Shown here in pieces: positions 1-8,041 of a stretch of DNA of 64,000 nt. The translations under genes were made by a program, and so were the position numbers. Origin of the DNA: Sciscionella sediminilitoris (GTDB taxonomy: Bacteria; Actinomycetota; Actinomycetes; Mycobacteriales; Pseudonocardiaceae); NCBI RefSeq assembly GCF_000737195.2, contig NZ_JALM01000034.1, positions 62,001 to 126,000 of the forward strand, written 5' to 3'. Under the pieces are notes generated by a model, which was not told the origin of the DNA, made no database searches, and saw only the letters and a program-made list of their open reading frames with translations. Position 1 is the stretch's first letter, and each line of letters begins with the position of its first letter.

Positions 1-1469
<1,469 letters not shown>

Positions 1470-1472
1470 CCG

Positions 1473-1997
1473 ATGTTCGGAACGAGCCCCGTCGGGGCCG
1501 CCCGGGTGCGACAGGACCATGCCGCACCCGAGGCCGGGTTCCGCGAGCTGATGAGCTCCTTTCCTACCGGGGTCTCGATCGTGACCGCCATCGCCGGGGA
1601 TTCCCGGCCGCACGGGCTGACGTGCACCTCGCTGACGAGCGTGACCATGCGGCCCCCGACCATGCTGGTGTGCCTGAACACCGGAAGCGGGACACTCGGT
1701 GCGCTGCTGGAGACCGGCCGGTTCGCGGTGAATCTGCTCGACGTACGGGGTCAGCGTGCCGCAGAGGTCTTCTCCTCGGCGCACCAGAACCGGTTCGCGG
1801 CCGTGGCATGGCAGCCGGCCCCGGTCCTCGGTGTGCCCTGGCTGACCGAGGATGCCTTTGCCCTCGCCGAATGTCAGGTCAGCGAGGTCACCGAGGTCGG
1901 CGACCACGCCGCGGTCTTCGCCGAGGTCGCCGCGGTGCGGCACCATGCGGGCCAGGTTCTGTTGTACGGCGAGCGCAGGTTCGCCGCTTGGCGATAG
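1473..1997 (+). CDS. Flavin reductase (FMN-binding, halogenase partner)
   Basis: A 174-residue member of the flavin_reduct family, which makes reduced FAD/FMN from NAD(P)H for diffusible use by a monooxygenase or halogenase. The family pattern is visible: FPTGVSIVTA near residue 30, the LTCTSLTSVTMRPP segment that contacts flavin, then FAVNLLDV and a late GERRF. The length is normal (150-190). Start is the ATG 3 bases after the halogenase stop, so the two are almost certainly co-transcribed and matched in function: this enzyme feeds the tryptophan halogenase. The stop codon is the first base pair of a 28-bp perfect palindrome shared with the convergent hydroxylase gene. Confidence 0.92.
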   Translation: MFGTSPVGAARVRQDHAAPEAGFRELMSSFPTGVSIVTAIAGDSRPHGLTCTSLTSVTMRPPTMLVCLNTGSGTLGALLETGRFAVNLLDVRGQRAAEVFSSAHQNRFAAVAWQPAPVLGVPWLTEDAFALAECQVSEVTEVGDHAAVFAEVAAVRHHAGQVLLYGERRFAAWR

Positions 1998-2024
1998 GGC
2001 ACGTGCTCAGCTGAGCACGTGCCC
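1997..2024. terminator. 28-bp perfect palindrome between convergent genes
   Basis: GGGCACGTGCTCAG followed directly by its exact reverse complement. It spans the stop codons of both the flavin reductase (+) and the hydroxylase (-), and encodes the last residues (HVLS) of the latter. In RNA from either strand it could fold as a 12-bp stem with a 4-base loop, so a bidirectional terminator or mRNA 3'-end stabiliser is the simplest reading. No U tract follows, as is usual in actinobacteria. Confidence 0.6.
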
Positions 2025-2984
2025 GTCGAGCGCGCGGAGTTCCCTGCTGCGCCGGAGGTCCGTCAGCGCGAACGTGCGCTGCAGCCATCGGTCGGCACCG
2101 TCGTAGCGGGGCGTGAACGCGGTTCGCCCGTGCACGGTGACCCGGTTGTCCACGATCGCCAGATCTCCGGGACGCAGCAGGTGATTCTGCGCGAGGCGCC
2201 CGAAAAGCTGCTGCAATTCGTCGAGCGCGGCCGTGCCCGTCGGGGTGAGTGCCTCGGTCGCGGCGAAGTCGACTCGCAGATCGGGATCCTCCGGTGCCCC
2301 GGTGAGCACCGCATGCGGCTCGGTGGCATCGCGGCCCGCACCGAAGGAGGGCGGGGCGCTGGTGACAAAGCGTGGCTCGAACAGGGCGGCCCTGGATTCC
2401 TGGCTCAACAGCGGGAACGCCTCCCGGATGCATGCCGTCCGCAGCCCGGCGATGCCCTCGTGGTCGGCGCGCAGGCACAGCAGCATCACGAAATCGGGGC
2501 GATGCGGATGGAAGGCGTTCTCGTTGTGGAATTCCAGCAGCACCGATCCGGCATTCCCCTGGAACTCCTCTTTTCCGGGGACGGGGACCACGTTCTGTAC
2601 CATGGCGCCGCCCTTTTCCGGACGGAACGCGGCCGGATCGCCGAGCCCCGCCGCGAACATCAGCAAGGCCGCCGCGCTCTCGGTGGCCTCGTGCTGCACC
2701 GAGCCGGGCTCGTTGGGAGTCGGGGGGAGTTCGGGTACCGGAAGGTCGCGAAGCAGCAGCGCGCCCCGTCGTCCGGAATCCCTGCGGAATTCCCGGATAG
2801 TGGCGCGCACGGTATGTGGCAGTCGCTCCCATGCGTGCGCCGCGGCGCGAATCCAAGCCGGATCGTCGATCCGGCCGTCCCCGTTCGCGATGAGCTCGCG
2901 CGCCAAGCGGCTCAATTCCTCGCGGTCACCGGTCTCGAGCGTGACCGCCGCGGGTGCCGGCTCGATGTTCACAGACAAGGACAT
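2007..2984 (-). CDS. Fe(II)/2-oxoglutarate amino acid beta-hydroxylase (AsnO/VioC-like)
   Basis: A 325-residue clavaminate-synthase-like oxygenase of the AsnO/VioC group, which hydroxylates the beta carbon of free L-Asn or L-Arg before NRPS loading. The metal triad is visible as H153-N-E155 (in EFHNENAFHPH, HxE rather than HxD, as in this group) and H285 (VTVHGRTAF), with R303 placed to bind 2-oxoglutarate. Start is ATG 2984, preceded by GAGGAAGG; an upstream in-frame extension has no ribosome site. The NRPS module-2 adenylation domain carries an Asn-type code, so beta-hydroxyasparagine is the likely product. Arg-like module 7 is the alternative client. The gene diverges from the exporter operon across a shared promoter region. 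Confidence 0.88.
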   Translation of the reverse strand: MSLSVNIEPAPAAVTLETGDREELSRLARELIANGDGRIDDPAWIRAAAHAWERLPHTVRATIREFRRDSGRRGALLLRDLPVPELPPTPNEPGSVQHEATESAAALLMFAAGLGDPAAFRPEKGGAMVQNVVPVPGKEEFQGNAGSVLLEFHNENAFHPHRPDFVMLLCLRADHEGIAGLRTACIREAFPLLSQESRAALFEPRFVTSAPPSFGAGRDATEPHAVLTGAPEDPDLRVDFAATEALTPTGTAALDELQQLFGRLAQNHLLRPGDLAIVDNRVTVHGRTAFTPRYDGADRWLQRTFALTDLRRSRELRALDGHVLS

Positions 2985-3223
2985 CGCGTACCTTCCTCGG
3001 GTAGGACGAGCAGGATTCCGTCCGCCAAAAGCGGTTTCGTGGCGACGGTATCGCCGTGTCCTTTCGAGCAAGTATTGTTCCGATCTCGCCGATACCGGCA
3101 TCGTCCCCGCGATGTCCGCGGTTATCGATATGCCACTGATAAGCGGGACACGTAGCCTCCGCTGCGGAGATGTCCGGTAATCCACTGGTGTCCCACGGTC
3201 GGGCTGGCGGTAAGGGGACAGCG
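2985..3223. promoter_or_regulatory. Divergent promoter region, hydroxylase / exporter
   Basis: Gene-free 239 bases between the divergent hydroxylase and ABC exporter. It contains the inverted pair TTATC (3122-3126) and GATAA (3138-3142) separated by 11 bases. This is rare in such GC-rich DNA and is echoed in the two other cluster promoter regions. I see no convincing -35/-10 pair. Confidence 0.35.
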
Positions 3224-4180
3224 ATGTCTGCAGCGATCCGGGTCGAAGGGATCAGAAAGCGATACGGTTCCATGACCGCGCTCGACGGTATCGGCCTCGA
3301 GGTGCCCGAGGCGGGTATCCACGGCCTGCTCGGACCGAACGGTGCCGGGAAGACGACGCTGGTGCGGATTCTCGCCACGCTCATCCGGCCGGATTCCGGG
3401 TATGCCGGGATACGCGGTTACGACGTCGTGCGTGAGCCGGGCAGGGTACGCGCGCTGATCGGGCTCACCGGCCAGTACGCCTCGGTCGACGAGGATATCT
3501 CCGGCCGGGAGAATCTTTACCTGATCGCGCGGTTGTTCGGCTCCTCGGCGCGGCGTGGCCGGGCGCGGGCAGACGAGCTGCTCGAACAGTTCGGCCTGAC
3601 CGAGGCCGCGAACCGGCCCGCGGGGAAATACTCCGGTGGTATGCGCAGGCGGCTCGACCTGGCCGCGAGTGTGCTCGGTCGGCCCCCGGTGCTGTTCCTC
3701 GACGAACCGACGACCGGACTCGATCCGCACAGCCGCAACACGGTGTGGCGCACGGTGCGCGGCCTGACCGAGAACGGCACGACGGTGCTGCTGACCACCC
3801 AGTACATGGACGAGGCCGAGGCACTGGCGGACCGGCTGACGGTGCTCGACAGCGGAAGGACGGTCGCCGAGGGGACCGCGGCGGAGCTGGGCCAGGTGGT
3901 GGGGCAGCGCTGGCTTCGGCTGTGCCCGGCGAACGCCGCCGACTGCGGGCACACCGCACGGATACTCCAGGATGCCGGGCTCGGCACGGCCATGATCGAT
4001 GAGCGGGCAGGCCTGGTCCGATTGCCACTCGGCGGGGAGGACGACCTGTCACACGCGGTGTCCGCCCTCGGTGCCAGCGGAGTGCGGCTCGCCGACTTCG
4101 GCACCGAGACCCCGAGTCTGGACGAGGTTTTCCTGACCCTGACCGGGACACGGGCGACGAGCACCGGGGAACAGCGATGA
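3224..4180 (+). CDS. DrrA-like ABC exporter ATPase
   Basis: A 318-residue ATPase of the daunorubicin-resistance (DrrA) exporter group. Walker A is GPNGAGKTT (residues about 42-50), the signature is YSGGMRRRLDLA, Walker B is VLFLDEPTTGLD, and the Q-loop is TGQYASVDE. A DrrA-type C-terminal extension ends in the usual ETPSLDEVFLTLTG. Start ATG 3224 has AAGGGGA upstream; a longer frame from 3170 lacks a ribosome site. The stop overlaps the permease start (ATGA), so they form one complex. Within the peptide cluster the pair probably exports the product and gives self-resistance. Confidence 0.93.
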   Translation: MSAAIRVEGIRKRYGSMTALDGIGLEVPEAGIHGLLGPNGAGKTTLVRILATLIRPDSGYAGIRGYDVVREPGRVRALIGLTGQYASVDEDISGRENLYLIARLFGSSARRGRARADELLEQFGLTEAANRPAGKYSGGMRRRLDLAASVLGRPPVLFLDEPTTGLDPHSRNTVWRTVRGLTENGTTVLLTTQYMDEAEALADRLTVLDSGRTVAEGTAAELGQVVGQRWLRLCPANAADCGHTARILQDAGLGTAMIDERAGLVRLPLGGEDDLSHAVSALGASGVRLADFGTETPSLDEVFLTLTGTRATSTGEQR

Positions 4181-4992
4181 GCGCCGATCTCCGGCCCACG
4201 CTCACGCCGTTTCCCGCGCGGGAGGCCAGAAACGGCCTGCTCGATCGCTATCGCCAGCACGCCGCGATCGTGCGGCGCAACCTGATGAAGGTCGCCGGCG
4301 ATCCCGGCCAGTTGCTGGATGCCACGGTGATGCCGCTGGTGCTCTCGGTGGCGTTCGTGTTCGTGCTGGGCGGCGCGATCGCCGGGGACAGCACTCGGTA
4401 CGCCCAGTTCTTCATTCCCGGCATGGTCGCGCTCAATCTGACGATCATGTCGCGCAGTACCGGAATCGCGCTCGCGGTGGATTTCGCCAGCGGCGTGGTC
4501 GACCGGTTCCGTGCCATGCCGATCGCTTCGCTGACCGTGCTGACCGGGCGGGTCATCTCGGACGCCCTGCGGATGCTGCTCAGCGTGCTGGTGATCCTCG
4601 GATTCGGCTTCGCGATCGGGTTCCGTATCTCGGCTGGTCCGCTGGCGACCGTGGTGGCGCTGGCTCTTTTCCTCGGTTATGGCATCGCGTTGTGCTGGAT
4701 CTCGGCGCTGATCGGGATCGCCGCGCGTGGTATGCAGACCGCGCAGAACCTGACCATGCTGTGGATGGTTCCGGTGCAGTTCGCGAGCTCGGTGTTCGTC
4801 CCCTCGGCGACGATGCCGACCTGGTTGCGCGCGGTCGCCGAGGTCAATCCGATGACCGTGATCGTGGATGCCACGCGCGGACTGCTGACCACCGGAACCT
4901 ATGGTTGGCCGGTGGTCGGGTCGCTGGCCTGGATCCTGGTGCTGACCGCGGTGTTCGCCACGCTGTCCGTGCGCCGCTATCGTCGGCGCTGA
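4177..4992 (+). CDS. DrrB-like ABC-2 exporter permease
   Basis: A 271-residue membrane protein with six predicted hydrophobic segments (first about residues 48-68, last about 245-262) and a basic N-terminus followed by RRNLMKVAGDPGQ. This is typical of ABC-2 permeases partnered with DrrA ATPases. The PSATMPTWLRAVAEVNPMT stretch before the last helices is a family hallmark. It overlaps the ATPase stop by four bases and ends 10 bases before the convergent P450 gene. It should form the transmembrane half of the cluster exporter; the substrate is inferred only from context. Confidence 0.92.
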   Translation: MSADLRPTLTPFPAREARNGLLDRYRQHAAIVRRNLMKVAGDPGQLLDATVMPLVLSVAFVFVLGGAIAGDSTRYAQFFIPGMVALNLTIMSRSTGIALAVDFASGVVDRFRAMPIASLTVLTGRVISDALRMLLSVLVILGFGFAIGFRISAGPLATVVALALFLGYGIALCWISALIGIAARGMQTAQNLTMLWMVPVQFASSVFVPSATMPTWLRAVAEVNPMTVIVDATRGLLTTGTYGWPVVGSLAWILVLTAVFATLSVRRYRRR

Positions 4993-5002
4993 TTCGGCGG
5001 TG

Positions 5003-6181
5003 TCAGGCCGGGCGCACGAGGAGAGGGAGGTTCTGTGCGCCGTACATGCCGCGCTGGTGATAACGGATCGGCCCGCCGGTGTCGATTCCGATCTCGGCGT
5101 AGCGGTCGAGAAGCGCATCCAGCGCGATCCGGGCCTCGGTTCCGGCGAGCGCGGCGCCGAGGCAGTAGTGGATGCCGTGGCCGAAGGCGATCGGCCTGCC
5201 TTCCGTGCGGTGGATGTCGAACCGCTGCGGATCGGTGAACTGGCGTTCGTCGTGATTGGCCGAGATGATCCATGGCGAGATCATCCGGTTGGCGGGGACC
5301 ACCGTCCCGGCGATCTCCACCTCGGCCGTGCTGACCCTGCTCACCGTGGTGAACGGGGACCGATAGCGGAGCACCTCGTTGATCGTGGCGGGAATCAGAC
5401 CACGATCGGCCCGTACCTCATGCTGAATCTCCTGGTGTTCGCTCAGGCAGGTGATCGTGTTCCCGACGAGCAGTGTCGTGGTGATGTGCCCGACCATCAG
5501 CACCGTGTTGGAGAACTTCACGATCTCCTCATCGGTGAGCCGTTCCCCGTCGAGTTGTGCCAGGGTCAGCTGGGTGATCAGATCCTCGCGCGGCCGGCGC
5601 CTGCGATCCCGGCAGTGCGCACGCAGATAATCGTTCATCTCCCTGGTCTGCTCATCGATGCGGTCGTACAGATCGGGATCGGCGTAGTCGACCTCGAGGT
5701 TGAGCAAGCCATCCGCCCACTTGCGGAACAGTTCGCGATCGCCGGCCGGGACTCCGAGCAGCTCGGCGATCACCATGACCGGAAGCGGATAGGACAGCGT
5801 GTCGACGAGATCGATGCGGTCCCCGGAGGCATGCTCGAGCAGTTCATCGACGATCGCGCGGATCCGCGGCTCGAGCCTGCTCACCGTGCGCGGGGAGAAT
5901 GCCTGGGCGACGAGCTTGCGCAGTTTCGCGTGCAGCGGCGGATCCGTCGAGTTGATGTGTCCCCTCGTCAGGGGTTCGAGCACGGGGACGACCCTGCTCG
6001 CGTCATTGGAGAACCGGTCCGGATCGGAGATCACCGACTGCACGTCGGAGTACCGGAACACGTGCACGATCCCGGTCTGTTCCTCCCACACCGGGTGTTC
6101 GGCGCGCATGCGCGTGAGCCAGTCGGTCAGCGCAGGGCCGCCGTCCACCTCGGGGACCGGTCCCAGGTCGTCCTCGTCCAT
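5003..6181 (-). CDS. Cytochrome P450 (peptide-tailoring, CYP107-like class)
   Basis: A 392-residue soluble bacterial P450. The heme loop FGHGIHYCLGAALAG places the thiolate ligand at C340, and the K-helix ExxR is EVLR (about 269-272). The I-helix reads VGHITTT (230-236): the acidic residue normally before the threonines is isoleucine (I233). The threonine needed for proton relay is kept. Start ATG 6181 is preceded by AAGGAG ten bases upstream. A much longer same-frame extension reaching 7345 lies antisense to two real genes and is rejected. Placed among tailoring genes, it probably hydroxylates or cross-links a residue of the peptide. It could supply the hydroxyl used by the O-methyltransferase; this is inference. 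Confidence 0.92.
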   Translation of the reverse strand: MDEDDLGPVPEVDGGPALTDWLTRMRAEHPVWEEQTGIVHVFRYSDVQSVISDPDRFSNDASRVVPVLEPLTRGHINSTDPPLHAKLRKLVAQAFSPRTVSRLEPRIRAIVDELLEHASGDRIDLVDTLSYPLPVMVIAELLGVPAGDRELFRKWADGLLNLEVDYADPDLYDRIDEQTREMNDYLRAHCRDRRRRPREDLITQLTLAQLDGERLTDEEIVKFSNTVLMVGHITTTLLVGNTITCLSEHQEIQHEVRADRGLIPATINEVLRYRSPFTTVSRVSTAEVEIAGTVVPANRMISPWIISANHDERQFTDPQRFDIHRTEGRPIAFGHGIHYCLGAALAGTEARIALDALLDRYAEIGIDTGGPIRYHQRGMYGAQNLPLLVRPA

Positions 6182-6391
6182 ACCGGGCGAACTCCTTTTC
6201 GTGTCTTGCGCCCGCGCGCGGCGGGCGAGCCGGAACACCCCACGGCGCAACGTAGCCGTTCCGGTTTTCGAACTCTTATCGCCTGGCGCCCGGTGAGCGG
6301 GGACAAATGCGATAAGGAGGCGATACGGGTGCGCCGTACCGTGCTCGGCGGAGGCCACGACTGGACACGACCGCGTCCTTTGGGAGGCGAG
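6182..6391. promoter_or_regulatory. Divergent promoter region, P450 / DUF6875 gene
   Basis: Gene-free 210 bases. Contains a perfect inverted repeat CTTATCGC (6275-6282) and GCGATAAG (6309-6316) with a 26-base spacer, resembling the TTATC/GATAA pair upstream of the exporter. A regulator site is plausible but no regulator gene is present in the visible part of the cluster. Confidence 0.35.
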
Positions 6392-7030
6392 ATGTACGAG
6401 CAACGCGCCGATCGGCTCTGGCAATGGCTCACGACGTTCCCGGTCAACAGCCATCCGCGGCTCGGCAGGCCGGGGACGGTGTGTCCGTTCATGGGCCGCG
6501 CGCTGCAGCTGGACATGGTGAAACTGTTCGATTTCGACGCGCGGCTCGGTGATACGGCGCTGCTGGACAGGGCGCGCGAACTGCGGGACCGGTTCGGTAC
6601 CGATGCGCGGGAGCGCCAGGACAAGACCTATCTCGTCTATCTGATCGTGCCGTACGGACTTCCCGACCCAGAGATCCGCGCGATGGTGGAGCGGGTGCAC
6701 AGTGCTCACCGGCTCGAATGGGGTGAGCACGGGATGATGTTCGGGGACTTCTGGCCGGATCACGAGTCCCGCGGGCTGCACAGCGAGACGTTCCGCCCGT
6801 TCGCGAGCCCGGTGACCGCGCTCGGCATGCGGTTCATGGTTCCCGGGGACATCGCGTTCTTCACCAGTCCCGATATCCCCGCGGAGCAACGGATCCGCAA
6901 TGTGCGGATGTTTCGCGAGGTGTTCAGCGAGCTGCGCGGGGGACCGTGGCCGGAGCGTTTCGACGAGGCCGAACAGCAGGCACGCGCGCAGCTGGCGTCC
7001 TCGGCGCGCACCGCAGGGCCCCGCACGTGA
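6392..7030 (+). CDS. DUF6875-like protein of unknown function
   Basis: A 212-residue soluble protein with no signal peptide or membrane segment. From memory it resembles DUF6875 proteins: an N-terminal HPRLGRPGTVCPFM segment with a single cysteine in a CPF motif, a middle section with KTYLVYLIVP, then GMMFGDFWP, FRPFASPV and LGMRFMVPGDIAFF. The biochemical role of the family is unknown to me. Start ATG 6392 has GGGAGGCG six to seven bases upstream. Its stop overlaps the GTG start of the O-methyltransferase, so the two are translationally coupled and the gene is a genuine cluster member. It could be a tailoring enzyme or a partner protein. I cannot assign catalytic residues. Confidence 0.8.
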   Translation: MYEQRADRLWQWLTTFPVNSHPRLGRPGTVCPFMGRALQLDMVKLFDFDARLGDTALLDRARELRDRFGTDARERQDKTYLVYLIVPYGLPDPEIRAMVERVHSAHRLEWGEHGMMFGDFWPDHESRGLHSETFRPFASPVTALGMRFMVPGDIAFFTSPDIPAEQRIRNVRMFREVFSELRGGPWPERFDEAEQQARAQLASSARTAGPRT

Positions 7031-8028
7031 GCGCGCCGGATCTGGCCGGGGAAAGCGAGCGACTGCAGGCGCTCGCCGATCCGGCTCCCGGCAGGGTGCT
7101 CGCGGTACTCGCCGCGCTGTGGATCCCCGATCAGTTGCGGGACAAGGAGATGCCGACCGGGGAACTCGCCGAGCGCGTCGGGGCTGACCCGGACGCGCTC
7201 GGCCGGGTGCTGAGCGCCGCGGCCGCACTGGACGTGGTCGAGGGCGATCGTCTGGGCTGGCGGCTGCGCCCGGCCGGGCTGCTGCTGTGCTCGGACACCG
7301 AGGGCAGCATGCGAGCGGAGCTGGCCAATCACGAGGTTTTCGCACTGTGGACGGGTTTCGAGCATAGTGTGCGCACCGGCCGCGCCTGTTACCCGGAGGT
7401 ATTCGGCGCTGCGCTGTATGAACGGCTCAACACGGAACCCGGGAGGCTGCGCGCGTTCCATACCTTCGCCCATGAGCGGGCCCACCGGGTGTACGGCCCG
7501 CTGCTCGGGCTCGGTGTGTGGCCGGAAACCGGTACCTTCGTCGATCTCGGCGGGGGAACCGGGGGACTGGCCGAGCAGTTGTTGCGCGGCAGACCGGAAC
7601 TGCGCGGGGTGGTGCACGACTATCCCGCCGTGCTGGAGGTCTCCCCGTTGCGGGAGAACGCCGAGCTCGCCGAGCGGATCCGGTTCGCCCCTGGTGATCT
7701 GCTCGCCGGTGACTTCCCGGACGGGGACAGCTATGTGCTCGCCGCGGTCCTGCACAACTGGCCGGACGAACAGGCGGTGCGGATCCTGCGTGCGGTGCGC
7801 GCCCGCTGTTCGCGGGAAACGCCGGTGCTGATCGTGGACCGGGTACTCGCCGAGCCGGCGGGCGCGCGGGCCAGGTTCAACGATCTGCTGATGCTGGCCA
7901 GCTGCGGTGGCAGGGAACGGAACCTGTCCGCGTGGCGGGAGCTGCTCGGCGCGGCCCAGCTGCGGCTGTGCGGTACGCACGAGGCCGCGGGCACCGATCA
8001 GGTCGTCCTCGACTGTCGCGCGCGCTGA
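7027..8028 (+). CDS. SAM-dependent O-methyltransferase (methyltransf_2 family)
   Basis: A 333-residue class I methyltransferase of the plant-COMT-like group common in actinobacterial clusters. It has an N-terminal winged-helix dimerisation half (residues 1-100) and a C-terminal Rossmann half with the SAM loop FVDLGGGTGG (171-180). The general-base region is VLHNWPDEQ (H243), followed by the usual NDLLMLASCGG. The GTG start overlaps the stop of the DUF6875 gene (GTGA). It likely methylates a phenol or hydroxyl on the peptide or a precursor. A hydroxylation by the nearby P450 may create that oxygen. It converges on the NRPS operon, seven bases short of its stop. Confidence 0.9.
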   Translation: MSAPDLAGESERLQALADPAPGRVLAVLAALWIPDQLRDKEMPTGELAERVGADPDALGRVLSAAAALDVVEGDRLGWRLRPAGLLLCSDTEGSMRAELANHEVFALWTGFEHSVRTGRACYPEVFGAALYERLNTEPGRLRAFHTFAHERAHRVYGPLLGLGVWPETGTFVDLGGGTGGLAEQLLRGRPELRGVVHDYPAVLEVSPLRENAELAERIRFAPGDLLAGDFPDGDSYVLAAVLHNWPDEQAVRILRAVRARCSRETPVLIVDRVLAEPAGARARFNDLLMLASCGGRERNLSAWRELLGAAQLRLCGTHEAAGTDQVVLDCRAR

Positions 8029-8041
8029 AACCGTTCAGCGC
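8022..8041. terminator. Short bidirectional hairpin between convergent genes
   Basis: GCGCTGAA, a 4-base loop, then TTCAGCGC: an 8-bp perfect stem that includes both stop codons (methyltransferase + and NRPS -). It is small for a terminator, so this is tentative. Confidence 0.35.

Noticed and set aside
6182..7345. N-terminal extension of the P450 frame to about 780 residues
   Set aside because: The extension is antisense to two real genes, Arg/Pro-rich, and the P450 has a good ribosome site at 6181.
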